This document shows, in pieces, positions 46,081 through 56,056 of a stretch of 64,000 nucleotides of DNA. Made by a program: the position numbers and the translations under genes. The notes under the pieces are model-generated. The model searched no databases. It worked only from the letters and a program-made list of their open reading frames with translations, and had not been told where the DNA came from. This stretch comes from Nepenthes gracilis (Eukaryota; Streptophyta; Magnoliopsida; Caryophyllales; Nepenthaceae), in NCBI GenBank assembly GCA_033239525.1, contig BSYO01000033.1:12558901-12622900 (forward strand), read 5' to 3'. How positions within the stretch are numbered: position 1 is the stretch's first letter; each line of letters opens with the position of its first letter.

Positions 46081-48103
46081 TAAAGCTACTCCCGAGAATC
46101 TGATGGACTGGCCTCTTCAAGGAAATTCCTCAGGCGAGACTTGTCACATACCCCAGAGTTGCCTGGGTGGAAGACACCTTCCAGAACGTCGGGAAGCACA
46201 AGCGAGGCAATCCTGCGGCACAGGCGGATGCCGTCCTAAAACTTGGACTCCAGGACAATGTTCACCTCCGACGAAGTGAGCTGTGCCCTTAGACCTCTGG
46301 ATAGGCGGGAGTTGTCATCCTCAAGAGCAGTGACCATCTCCTTCAGTTGCTTGACCTCCCGCCGTAAACGTACAGCTTCTAGTGCCTGTTGGCCGCTGTC
46401 TTACTTCAAGCGCCTGATTTCCTCCTGCATCTGCCTGTTCTCTCCCTGCAGCCGCTCACTCTCCTCTCGAAGGAGAGCAATCTTGACTCTTATATGCTGG
46501 GCAATCTCCCGCCCACGGTTGAAGTTCTCATGCAGTTGAGCGGCCAACTTGTCGAGAGAGTCAACCTCCCCCGGAACTTGCATGGGAGGGGAGAAGGTCA
46601 AAAATTCTCAGAACTCCGGACTACAGATGAATGCTTGGCTCAAGACGACTATACCTGAGCGGAAGTTGTGTCCAGACGGTAGGCTAAGTCTCCTGATGCA
46701 GATAAGCCTGGGGGCTCCCCATGTTCAGCCGCAACCTCTGTGGTGCTTTGATGGTCTGGAGCAGCTGTCTCCAAAGTCAACTCAGCACCTGGCGGATTGG
46801 CCTCCTGTGGGACTTCGACCTCCAATCCCACGAGAGCATCCTCTTGGATGCCGGCCTCCAAAAATGGCCCAGTAGGAGGTCCGGCAAGCTCTAAAGATCT
46901 TGCCAGAATTGGTACTGGCCTTGACGAGAGCTTCCCTCTAGCTCCTCAGGAACTAACGCGCTGCCCTCTACGGTCGGAGCACCCTCAACGATCGTCTCTG
47001 GTTGCTCCAGATCAACAAAAGAGCCCACAGAAAACCCTTCACCGGAATAAAGCTCCACCGCAGGAACACCGTACTCAGCCAAAGCTACAGCGGGAATTGG
47101 AATGGGTTCGGTGGCTCCCTCCCGTGGTTTGTCGCTTGACGTCACCTCTAGGACTGGTCTCCGGGCTCGTGTGGTGGACCCTACGGCCAACCTCTGTGAT
47201 CTTCAGGTGGAGGTACCTCTGGCCTCCCTCAACCTCTTCAGTGGAGCCTTAACCTCCTCCTCATCTGAAGACGATTCCAACAATGAGCAACTCTCCTTAG
47301 TGTCTTCTCCTCACAGCTCAGGGATCACGACATCCTCGGGCTTCTTCTTTAGAGGGCCAGCGACGCCCCAGCCAGAAGAAGGCCCCCATCTGGTGGCCTC
47401 GAATATGACGGACGTCAGATAGTAGCCCTGAACGGAGAATGTCGCCATTTGGGAGTTAACAGTGGTGACCAACTCCTCTGTATCCTTAATGTCCTCTAAG
47501 GACACCTTCCCGTGAAAGTATTCTGAGATCGGGCTCCACTCACGCAAGAGCTCCGAGTCAGAAGGCTCCTGCAGGAAGAAGAAGCGTCCTTTCTAGTTCT
47601 TCACCGAATCGGGGTTGGTCCCTCGGAAATGGAAACCAGTTCTTCGAGACATAGAGATCTAATCCTCCAACTTCGTGAAATGGAAGATCACTCTCGCCGC
47701 CTTTGCATCGAACACACCAGTATACTCTCGCCGCCTTTGCATCGAACACACCAGTATGAAGGTGGGAGAAGATGCATAGTAAAACCAGATAACTAAGGGC
47801 ATTGGGGTGAAGTCTAGTCACAGGGACACCCAATGCCTCAACCAACGTGTATAGAGCGCATGGCGTGGGGTAACGAAACCCCCCTCTCAGGTGGTGCTCG
47901 TAAACAGTAACGAAGCCATCTAAAGGGGCGTTGGCTCTACCTGTAGAGCCAGGAGCACGATAAGCCCAATCACTGGGGATCCTGTAGTCCACTATCAGAG
48001 CAGCAATGGCACTCATTGTCAAAACAGAACCTGTGTTATCTACCTTGCGGTAGCCCGACTTGGGAACCCACGAAGAGGAAGCGGTTTCTCTCTTCTTGAC
48101 CAT
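46081..48103 (-). pseudogene. Antisense gene 1 of the Tat-type element (putative gypsy-type transposon protein)
   Basis: Opposite in direction to gag-pol. Starts MVKKRETASSSWVPKSGYRK; the core has DNTGSVLTMSAIAALIVDY, NAPLDGFVTVYEHHLRGGFR and LHPNALSYLVLLCIFSHLHT. A 34-bp tandem duplication (47691-47758) shifts the frame, and the true sequence resumes as SVSV-type KN-KGRFFFLQEPSDSELLREW and YFHGKVSLEDIKDTEELV. Then an acidic low-complexity middle, and a coiled coil (46601-46401: IALLREESERLQGENRQMQEE). The C-terminal part (46300-46150) has DGIRLCRRIASL. An intron-like GT...AG stretch is seen at 46577-46654. The protein family is known only from such elements; its function is unknown. Own TATA box 72 bp upstream. 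Confidence 0.75.
47691..47758. repeat. 34-bp tandem duplication that shifts the antisense frame
   Basis: CTCTCGCCGCCTTTGCATCG plus the following 14 bases occurs twice, head to tail (47691-47724 and 47725-47758), with one mismatch at the last base. 34 is not a multiple of three. Confidence 0.93.
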
Positions 48104-48174
48104 CTCTCACTCACTCTAGGACAAGTTGCAGCATGAAAAGGTACAAAGAAGAAGGGATTTTGCTGAGACGTCAC

Positions 48175-48181
48175 TTAAATA
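48175..48181 (-). promoter_or_regulatory. TATA box of antisense gene 1
   Basis: TATTTAA on the minus strand in a GTCTATTTAAGTGACG context, 72 bp before the ATG at 48103. The right-edge copy has CCTATTTAAGTCAGGC in the same place. Confidence 0.6.
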
Positions 48182-48539
48182 GACAATGGGGCGCCAGTGC
48201 ACAGGAAAACCCAAAACGACACCTTCGCTAAATGTCCAGGCCATGTGCTAGCTCAATAGGAGTGTCGCGGGCCCAATCAATGGCCAATCATGACCTCTTG
48301 TCAGACTGTTGATCAATATTGCCTCAACAAATCCCCCACTATCACACTGTATTTAATGTTGGAATCTTGATCGCCAGGGACGTCGGCGGCAGGACTTCCA
48401 AGACAGGCGTACAAGAGAGAAAATAGACAATTCAAACGCAACAAGCAATGGAAAATAAGCGGAGAAGCTAAGTATTAAGTTCCATTATAATGATCACTAA
48501 TGACTCTTTTTTACAGCAGCTTGTGGCCGTAAAATATAA

Positions 48540-49229
48540 CTAACGGCCCCTTCTGAGCTCAGAAGGATCTAGAGCAAGATACTCTAACAGGTCTGCGTGT
48601 GTCAGGGCACTAGAGTTTCGAGAGTCCAAGATGCCGATGCGAAAGTTCGGATCCTCCAGGGAGACTAATCTCCGGCTGAGACAGATGCCATCCTGGAAGT
48701 TCCTTTCCAGTGTAGGACTGACCTCCTCCGGTAGAAACCTTGACCTCAGCTCAGTACCCATCTGCGCGAGCTCCTCTCCGAACTATAGCCGCAGCTGCTC
48801 AAGCTCCTCTTCGAGAGCCAACATGTGGGCCCGGGCCTACACGTTGGCATTGGCAAGCCTGGACGCCCTCGCTTCTGATTCAGCCCACGCTTCCTCAGAG
48901 TGTGTAGCGCGAGCCCTCAATTGCTCTAACTCTCCGACTGCAACCTGCACCGTAGTTTCAACGCCTTCGATGGCTTTGGCAACTTGACGAAGCAAAGGAT
49001 CCGCCCTCCTGGGCATACGATCCCGCGAAGAGGTGGACATCTCCTCCTTCTCAAAGACTGGAGGTGCCCTCAAAAATCATATTGGACCCACAATGGTGGC
49101 CTCCGAATGACATCCCTCCGCTGCCGCTGTGTCGGTCGCAGCCGCGCCAAGGATCCCAGAGGCATGGGTCCTGATCTCAGGCTCTTCAGAAGAAGGTTCT
49201 GACCCAGATGACGATGACGACCTCTCCAT
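48540..49229 (-). pseudogene. Antisense gene 2 of the Tat-type element, coiled-coil protein
   Basis: Starts MERSSSSSGSEPSSEEPEIR at 49229. A stop (TAG at about 49079) interrupts, then PVFEKEEMSTSSRDRMPRRA, LRQVAKAIEGVETTVQVAVG and ELEQLRARATHSEEAWAESE. It ends NFQDGICLSRRLVSLEDPNF, RIGILDSRNSSALTHADLLE and LDPSELRRGR. The middle is a strong coiled coil. The C-terminal DGI-LSRRL-SL-P-F-GILD-RN block resembles the end of antisense gene 1, so the two genes share a module. The copy at 62344-62995 is the same gene. Confidence 0.72.
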
Positions 49230-49338
49230 TGAAGTCACAACGGAAGAAGATAGAGGGAAAGACTCGAAAGCAGTACGAAGCTTCACGCCGTCTAAAAACA
49301 AAACAACAGAGCATGCAACCTTAGAGGGAACTCATGCG

Positions 49339-49346
49339 TTTAAATA
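49339..49346 (-). promoter_or_regulatory. TATA box of antisense gene 2
   Basis: TATTTAAA on the minus strand, about 110 bp before the ATG at 49229. The copy at 62228-62235 is in the same place (TATTTAAACGCGC). Confidence 0.55.
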
Positions 49347-49349
49347 AGT

Positions 49350-50027
49350 GGAATTCTTGATTGAAATGGCAGCATTTTGAAGACAGAGCGTGCCAGAAGA
49401 AAGCCAACGGATGCCCTCCACATAGAAAATCCCTGAAGCTTTGCGCCTTTCCAAGGCAAATCATTGTGGCGCATCGCCCAGCGATTCCTTGCGCATTTAA
49501 TGTGCCAGATGGCCAGGCGGATGTGACATCCACCTATGGCGTTTCAATTTCCATGGTGCCCGGCCGCCAAAAGGTCTCCTCTGCTGTGTCCTCCCATCAA
49601 TGGTCTACGTTAAGATTTGAGGGATAGGACCAGTAGAACTGGCCGCGGGCATCCGAAGATGCTTAGACATGTGGACCGGGCCGCGATGCAACAGAAGAAG
49701 CAAATTGCCCGTGAAGAACGACCCAAAAAAGCAATCAATGAAATAAGATGCGTGCCACAAGATAGAAGAACAAAAATGAATGGCTACTTCTTTTATTAAT
49801 CAAGGGTTTCTTTACAAAGTTTGAAATTTGCAGCAACAAAAGTACAAGAAATAAACAATGCAACAGGGAACAGAAATCTGGAGGCGGCATCGTTGGATGC
49901 TTTAGGCGCAACCGGGAACTGTGATCCACACCAAATCACTCCAGTGGCATCACCGAAACTTCGACGCACTTGAGCATAGGAGCGCCCATGCTTGCCCTGC
50001 CCTAATGATCGACCGTAGCTGATCGGC
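49350..50027. other. Spacer between antisense gene 2 and the small sense ORF
   Basis: Includes sequence homologous to 61700-62225. I see no coding region I can defend. The reading frames on the two strands are shadows. Confidence 0.4.
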
Positions 50028-50288
50028 ATGGCAGAACCAGCACCAACTAGGGAGATCTCGGCGGGGACGCAGAAAGCATGCGCTCCCCCCACGGAGGCTC
50101 TGCCCTTTGCCACCCCTCCAGAGGGAGAGTACGGTGGTCCAAGTGAAGTGGAGACCGTGAGCGACGCGCCACACCGGTGGCAAAGCCCCTCGAGATGGCT
50201 CCGTCGGGATCCCATTGCACACTGGAGGATGTCGCTCCATGGGGGGAGGCACGTGACGACAGCAGAGTGGACAAGCCACCCTCATTAG
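50028..50288 (+). CDS. Small sense-strand ORF near the 3' end of the Tat-type element
   Basis: 86 codons, starting MAEPAPTREISAGTQK and ending AEWTSHPH. The right-edge element has a matching sense ORF (61692-61303, minus) that also ends EWPSHPH with stop at the same place. Shared blocks are PSEVET-SD--HRW, WLRR-P-A-W and EW-SHPH. I do not recognise the protein. It is Pro-, Arg- and His-rich with no signal peptide or membrane segment. It may be a third extra ORF of this lineage or simply conserved 3' sequence. Confidence 0.4.
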   Translation: MAEPAPTREISAGTQKACAPPTEALPFATPPEGEYGGPSEVETVSDAPHRWQSPSRWLRRDPIAHWRMSLHGGRHVTTAEWTSHPH

Positions 50289-50746
50289 TATGAGGAACCA
50301 CCCATGGCGTGGGCATGAAGACAGTCTTCATCAAGAGTTTCGGATCTCCAGCTAGTCCATCCGATTCCCTCGCGGACTCCCATCAGAGGCGGGACGAGTC
50401 AAGGCCCTCGCATTGCTCCTCCAAATTCAGCTAAGGGATGAGCCACACCATTTGAAGGGCCCTCATATTTATGGGCAAGTTCGCGCCCGTCCGGCACCAA
50501 ATGGGGCACGCTACCCCCTGGACGTCTTTTACAAAACAAGAAAGCCCTCAAATCCGATGCAACTTCAGGCGTACGAATCCTTCCATCCCAGGCACCGAAT
50601 CACTGCGACACTAGAAAAGCCTGCGCAACCACCTGGGGAAGGCGCGAAGTTGGAAGACGACAAACATTGGCGCATCTCGAGGGAAGCTGAGCAACCGCGA
50701 GTTGGACCCAGAAGGACATGCCAGGCCACAACCACAGATCGGTCTA

Positions 50747-50761
50747 GGCATGGGGGGCTCG
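50747..50761 (+). other. Polypurine tract of the Tat-type element
   Basis: GGCATGGGGGGCTCG immediately before the 3' LTR. The equivalents in the two other copies end GGGAGGCTAG and GGGAGACTAG on the minus strand. Confidence 0.75.
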
Positions 50762-51651
50762 TGTCGGGTCTAGTACGAAGGCTCAAAGCAATTCAAATCC
50801 CAACCCGTGGAGCAACAACCCAAATGATGGATCCAGCCCAGCGTTCCAAAGCGGCCTACGTGGTGGCCTTTACCCGCGACCAATGGGCATCGCCTGCATC
50901 CCATTATTGCGGTTGTCAGGCGACAGTGGTGATGCAGAGGAAACGAGCCAATAATGGGAAGGTCAGCGCTGCCAACCATGGCTCACGCCGCTACCCATAG
51001 TGCTCCGACCAATCCCAGCGCAAAGGGTAGACCAAGCGTCACTTGTGATGCCCGGTGGCCTCCCTATCACCACAAGGCGACAACCGACACACCGGCAACT
51101 GCCAACAATAATCAGCAGCCAATGAATCCCTGCAACGGGGATTCTAGCGCCCAAAACCCCCAACCAGGGGGCCTATAAAATCCCTCCCCTTTTACAGGGG
51201 AAAGGGGGATTTGATTGGATATTGGACAATCGACTCTACGTCAAGTAAGTTAAGCTCAACAACCATCTTCCAGATCCAACTCTCTCAGCCTTCTCAGGTG
51301 ACGAGAATTAGCCACATGCTATGGTGCATTCTGGAAGTCAGGCCTCATAATACCTGCTTACCAATCTTCCACACCTGCATTTACGCACTCCCAATGTATT
51401 TGCAGTATGTTTATGTGCACCTCTAAACGTGCGCCCCCTTTCCGTTAATTGTGGGAAGTTACTGACTTAAGTATCGGAGTGTTTTCGGTGGGAAAAGTCC
51501 CACTGGACATCTGATCTCTTATTTGTTAGTTGTGTTGTGCAGGTCTCAGATTAGTAGAGACAGAGACCAGACCTACTCGTGACCACCTCCGGACGATGAG
51601 GAATCCAAAGACTCCATAATCCATAAGACAACCGAGACCCGAGATGCAACA
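50762..51651 (+). repeat. 3' LTR of the Tat-type element
   Basis: It starts TGTCGGGTCTAGTACG and ends GATGCAACA, followed by the target duplication ATTAT. TATA box at 51174-51180. Confidence 0.92.
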
Positions 51652-51737
51652 ATTATTATTATCATTATTTTTATTTTTCCTTTTTCTTAAAATCCATTGT
51701 CCCTAAAATAAATATAGTAGAGATTCGGGATATTACA
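51652..51737 (-). repeat. 5' LTR of the minus-strand non-autonomous element, last piece
   Basis: After the Tat insertion the ATT repeat resumes, followed by TTAAAATCCATTGTCCC and the LTR start (minus strand TGTAATATCCCG at 51737). The same sequence is seen at 33270-33330. This closes the split LTR begun at 34548. Confidence 0.8.
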
Positions 51738-53122
51738 TAGTCAACAGTAAAAAAATCTCTACCGCAACCATAGAAAAGCAAACTTTGATTGACACGACTA
51801 GTTGACGATAAATACTCATTGCTTTTGATTCAATTAGAAAGAAGCGTTCAAATAATATACAAGTTAAATTAATCTCATCTTTCTTTTCAAGTATGCTCAG
51901 AATTTGAATTCTAACTTCTAAATATAGGAGCTAGTATTGGATAGAGCCCAAATAGGGTTAAATCGATTGATTAACATGACGAGCCCAGAAATTTTAAATT
52001 TAGAAGGAAGAAAGTATTAACAGACCCTCGAAATACATATCCCACCTTAATAAGAAGTAATCAAAATTAAAAGGACGATTGAGTGACATAGTGGCTAAAA
52101 AGACATGAAAATAGATTGAATTATTAGCCTAAATGGTTAGATATCTAAATGATAAACTTAACGATTAATCTCACTGAATAGTTAACCAAACTATGTAGTT
52201 AATTCAGTCAAACAGTTAAATCAAGTAAACAGTTAATATACTCTACATTTAACTCAAATTAAGATCTCCTAACTAAGAGCAATTATTTGACATCATTATT
52301 GGCTAAATTGCCTTTTGAAAATCTCCCGCTTAGAATATGCATAAAGATGGTTGAATTGTTTAATTTTTAACTGATATAACTGCTCAGATCATGACCTATT
52401 GTTTATTTACAGGTTAACCTCCATCAATTGATGATGTGGTCATAAATACTTTCACTTTTTTTGAAAAGAGGGACAGGAGTTGGAAAGCAAGCACAGAGTA
52501 AAATCATTTAAACATTTTTTCTTTTGTATATTATGGAATCAAGTGCTCCATTATCTCTCTCATCCTCACTATCTCTTCCACTTTTGAGATTTCATGAACG
52601 TTGAATTGTTTAATTTTTAACTTATATAACCGTTCAGATCGTGACCTATCGTATCCTTAGATACACATCAAGTTTCATCCGTTCAAAATTGAAATTATGA
52701 TCAATAAGTTAGCTGTTTCTCTTTGAAATGTATTGAGATGTCGCAATTAATTGAACATGTAGATATAAAATATTGTTTTGGTGCGGTCCATGATTGTGAT
52801 ATTAAGTTGAAGCAAACTCTAAATATTTGATCCGACGATAAAATAATAAGGATTAAGGCCGGTCAGTGAAACAATGGGGAGGGCGGAATCATATTCGAAG
52901 GTGAAATAGCGTGGATCACCGGCTAAAATAACCTCTCAATGATAAAGGAAGTAGGTTGATACAATTTTTGTATTATCTTTTTATAATTATAGATTTTATT
53001 TTCAAAAATTTGAAAGATTATTTGTACACATCATTCAATTAATTTCATACAGTTCATGCAAATTACGGATTCATGCATTTAAAACTCAATGGAAATAGTG
53101 ATACACTGTTAAAGAAAAACAC
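51738..53122. other. Intergenic region downstream of the phosphate transporter
   Basis: AT-rich and non-coding. A 52-bp segment is present twice (about 52355-52405 and 52595-52650; TTGAATTGTTTAATTTTTAA, then CAGATC-TGACCTAT). No gene, RNA or known repeat was recognised otherwise. Confidence 0.5.
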
Positions 53123-53128
53123 TTTATT
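53123..53128 (-). terminator. Likely polyadenylation signal of PHT1
   Basis: AATAAA on the minus strand, about 240 bp past the stop codon. Chosen by position; others are possible. Confidence 0.4.
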
Positions 53129-53369
53129 GGATTCTCCACGAGATGACACGACAAACCGAGTTCATAAACTTAGAACTACCCTAAATTCTATTTTAATACA
53201 GAAACATAGAGAGAGAAGACTTCACAGACTCAGCAAGCACACCATTATAACAGAACACGACCACGAAAACTAGTTAGAGACGGAAAAGAGCAGCAGAAAA
53301 CCACCCCTTAGTTGCTTCCTCCTCCCCTTTCAGTATTTTTAAGGACGGAAGAAGAGAAGAAGCAATCAA

Positions 53370-54950
53370 TCAAGCAGGATTTCCATCGTCACCTTCGTTC
53401 TCCCCCGAGATCTCCTCCAGAGACTTCCCTTTCGGCTCCGGAACCAAGAAGGTGCAGAGCAAGCCGGCTAAGTTCACCACGCCGAGCACGATCAGCGAGT
53501 TCTTCACTCCAATGCCGGGGCCGTACCCCTTATCGGTCTTCTTCGGGTCCTGGTTCTGGGCCAAGTACAAGAACCCGAATGCGCCAACGATGGCCCCTGC
53601 CTTGCCGGCGGCAGCGGATATACCATGACAGGTGGACCTGAGCCGTGCTGGGAATATCTCGGCCGGCACAACGAAGGTTGTCGCGTTGGGCCCGAAGTTT
53701 GCGAAGAAGAAGGTCAGCGCGTACATGATCACGAACCCGACCCTCTGGTCCGGGTGGGCCCAATGATGGTACGGGATGGCGAGCGCAAACATGAAAACGG
53801 TCATGAAGAAGAAGCCCATCAGCTGGATTGCGAACCTTCCCATCCTGTCGATTAAGGCGACGGTGAACCAGTAGCCGGGCACGGTGCTGCAGAGGGCGAT
53901 AAGGGTCTGAGCCCTGGCGATTCGGTAAACTTCTTGGACGGCGTTCATGGTCTTCGCCGGCGGGATCCAGCCGACAGCGGTAAATATGTCCTTCTGGAAG
54001 AGGTTCTGACTGTAAAATGCAATGTCAAGAAGGAACCAGGTGCTTGTCGTCCCGAGCAAGTGGAGCCCGTGGCGCCGGGCAAACTCGCTGGAAAACAGCC
54101 CGAACGAGCCTCCGGGACGGCTAGCCATCTGCTCGACTTTCTGCTGCTCGGCTTCTATCTCCACGTTCATGACCTTAGCCATGTCCGAGGCCGCCTGCTT
54201 GACGTTCCGGGCCACGAGGGCCGTATAACGGGCGGTCTCGGGCATTTTCATCCTCCAATAGTAGGTGAGGATGGCTGGGACGGCGCCCACCATCAGAATG
54301 ATCCTCCACACATAGTCCGCCTGGGGGACGGTGGATCCGATTGGGTCGACTTGATAAGCCGGAGCCGGGTACCGGGCTTCGAAGGCTGACGCTACAATGA
54401 TGGCGAATATTCCTCCGGCGAGAATGCCGAAGCCTTGCATGGCGAAGACCGCAGCAATAAACGCGCCGCGGGTCTTCTTGTTGGCGTACTCGGACATGAT
54501 GGTGGCGGAGAGAGGGTAGTCGCCGCCGATACCGAACCCGAGCCAGAACCTAAAGAAGCAGAGGGTGGCCACGACCGATTTCGGGCTGTGGCCGAAGGAG
54601 AGGCCGGAGGCGATGGAGCAGACGCACATGAGCATAAGGGTCAAGCCATAGACCCGCTTTCGGCCCATCTTGTCTCCGAGCCAGCCAAAGAAGAGTTGCC
54701 CAGCGAGGGTGCCAACTAGGGCGACGCCGTTAAGGGCGGAGGAGACGCCCGGCGGCAGAGTGCCCGGCTTTTCCGACCCCTCGACGTGGTAGTAGATTCG
54801 TCCCAGCAGCTTCGTGACGAGGGATATGCAGAATAGATCGTACGCGTCGGTGAAGAACCCCATCCCAGCTATCACGATCGCCGTGAAGTGGTACCATTGT
54901 GTTTTGGCGACGTCGAGCGCGTTGAGGACTTTCAGTTGTTCCTTAGCCAT
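53370..54950 (-). CDS. PHT1: High-affinity phosphate transporter, PHT1 family (MFS)
   Basis: 526 residues, the usual PHT1 length. It takes up inorganic phosphate with protons across the plasma membrane, typically in roots or during redistribution. The N-terminus [20 protein letters not shown] is that of the family. Twelve membrane segments with a hydrophilic central loop (about 240-295) fit. The PHT1 signature [13 protein letters not shown] is at 142-154. Other family positions seen: D35 and D38 (FFTDAYDLF), R134, D144, Q172, W305, D309, Y313 and N422 (GPNATTF). The C-terminus [14 protein letters not shown] carries a Ser (about 515) in the region that controls ER exit in known PHT1 proteins. 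I use the ATG at 54950; a frame upstream to 55037 crosses the splice acceptor and is not coding. The coding exon has no intron and no break. The exact subgroup member cannot be told. Confidence 0.96.
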   Translation of the reverse strand: MAKEQLKVLNALDVAKTQWYHFTAIVIAGMGFFTDAYDLFCISLVTKLLGRIYYHVEGSEKPGTLPPGVSSALNGVALVGTLAGQLFFGWLGDKMGRKRVYGLTLMLMCVCSIASGLSFGHSPKSVVATLCFFRFWLGFGIGGDYPLSATIMSEYANKKTRGAFIAAVFAMQGFGILAGGIFAIIVASAFEARYPAPAYQVDPIGSTVPQADYVWRIILMVGAVPAILTYYWRMKMPETARYTALVARNVKQAASDMAKVMNVEIEAEQQKVEQMASRPGGSFGLFSSEFARRHGLHLLGTTSTWFLLDIAFYSQNLFQKDIFTAVGWIPPAKTMNAVQEVYRIARAQTLIALCSTVPGYWFTVALIDRMGRFAIQLMGFFFMTVFMFALAIPYHHWAHPDQRVGFVIMYALTFFFANFGPNATTFVVPAEIFPARLRSTCHGISAAAGKAGAIVGAFGFLYLAQNQDPKKTDKGYGPGIGVKNSLIVLGVVNLAGLLCTFLVPEPKGKSLEEISGENEGDDGNPA

Positions 54951-54983
54951 GGCTCTTTCCTCTGCCCTCTCTTGCTCTTCAAC

Positions 54984-55571
54984 CTGCCCATAATGAATCG
55001 GTAAATTTTTTCTTAATACAGCATTGAATGTATACAAAATTGAATCTCTTAATCTGTTTCATTTTGCGATTCAAAATTTATGAGATAAGAATTGCATAAA
55101 TTTAACCATTTATATAAAAGTCTTGGATATCAAGCATGAGTAAAACACAAGAAATCAGGTCGATATAACTCAGATGGAAATATCCTGTTTTATTAATCAA
55201 TCAGTTGCACAATAGAAAGATCATTTACATATACACAATAGCCAATTAGTCTATAACTTTCAGATCTTTTAACATTACTTATACGCCATCATTTTCAATC
55301 CCAAGAGATAACTAATACAATATTCTTGCAGGAAGAAAACAGAGGAAGAAGACAGGAAGACGACATTCTTCTCGAAATAAAGAATCCAGAAGCGTCAAAC
55401 AAGTAAAAGGCCAATCAAACAATGAAATTTCTGATTGAAACATCTGAGACCCAAGTATAATTTATTAATCAAATTGAACAAAAGGAACGATAAAATATTA
55501 AAAGAAAAAGAATAAAAAAACAGAGTCCCGCATAGAAGAAGATGGACGGAGTGAAGGATTGACACACAGAC
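54984..55571 (-). other. Intron in the 5' UTR of PHT1
   Basis: Donor GAAGCAG/GTCTGTG and acceptor ATGGGCAG/GTTGAAG remove 588 bp and leave 33 bases of 5' UTR before the ATG. Leader introns are common in PHT1 genes. The boundaries are inferred from the sequence. Confidence 0.55.
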
Positions 55572-55705
55572 CTGCTTCTCGAGTCGTCAGGGAACTCTTT
55601 GACGCCGGGAAATGTAGAAAAAGACTGAAGGAAGAGAGAGAAAGAGACAGTTCTTGACAGAGACAGAGAGAGCTGTAAACGCCGGAGAGGTATTGTGAAG
55701 TGGTG
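55572..55705 (-). other. Non-coding first exon of PHT1
   Basis: Lies between the TATA box and the leader intron, rich in CT and GA runs on the coding strand (CTCTCTCTGTCTCTGTC). The start at about 55705 assumes about 30 bp downstream of the TATA box. Confidence 0.45.
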
Positions 55706-55731
55706 GAAGGAGGAAGACGGTGCACCCGTTC

Positions 55732-55738
55732 ATTTATA
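55732..55738 (-). promoter_or_regulatory. TATA box of PHT1
   Basis: TATAAAT on the minus strand in CCGGTATAAATGAACG, in the only plausible promoter position between the gene and the upstream LTR. Confidence 0.7.
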
Positions 55739-55775
55739 CCGGAGAGGGCGTCTAACTTGAACGGAATCTTCATCT

Positions 55776-55783
55776 GAATATTC
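55776..55783 (-). promoter_or_regulatory. P1BS phosphate-starvation element
   Basis: GAATATTC fits GNATATNC exactly and is palindromic. It lies about 40 bp upstream of the TATA box. P1BS is bound by PHR1-type MYB factors and is typical of PHT1 promoters, so induction by low phosphate is likely. Binding is not shown by sequence alone. Confidence 0.75.
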
Positions 55784-56056
55784 CCTCATTTTAAGCTCCA
55801 CCGCCCATCTCAATGTCAATTTATAGTAACATTAACAGTTAAATATCATATAATTATTTTTAAAAATATATAAAAAACTTAATTAATTATTAAATGTATG
55901 AATTATATACATTTCCTGTATCTAGGTAATATGAAGTAATATTAGCTGGCTTTTCAAATTTCGTTCTTGAATTTAGTTTTTTGTTTTATTTATCTATTTA
56001 ATTTAATATTAACTTTATTACGTGATAAAAATTTTAATTTAATTAATCATATGATG
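55784..56056. promoter_or_regulatory. Upstream promoter space of PHT1
   Basis: Only about 270 bp of AT-rich sequence remains between the P1BS box and the next retroelement. No second exact P1BS was seen. Confidence 0.5.

Larger units (their letters stand above)
38533..51651 (+). mobile_element. Complete Tat-type Ty3/gypsy retrotransposon, 13.1 kb, inactive
   Basis: It has LTRs of 889 and 890 bp and a perfect 5-bp target duplication ATTAT (38528-38532 and 51652-51656). It has a primer site beginning TTGGCGCTG, gag, protease, RT, RNase H, a second (archaeal-type) RNase H, integrase, a tandem-repeat spacer, two antisense genes, a small sense ORF and a polypurine tract. The second RNase H and the antisense genes place it in the Tat lineage (Ogre/Retand relatives). 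The LTRs differ at roughly one base in ten by eye, so the insertion is old. Stops and lost catalytic residues make it non-autonomous. Confidence 0.93.

Noticed and set aside
46577..46654. Intron of antisense gene 1 in the complete element taken as certain
   Set aside because: The ends are GT and AG with a pyrimidine tract, but the frames on the two sides do not join without a shift, so only the intron at 23762-23924 is claimed with weight.
53312..54719. Other frames on both strands over PHT1 (several of 70-150 codons)
   Set aside because: Shadows of a GC-rich coding exon; no family similarity and opposite to a clearly intact gene.
54951..55037. Upstream extension of the PHT1 frame by 29 residues
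   Set aside because: It crosses the likely splice acceptor, and the family starts at the Met of MAKEQLK.
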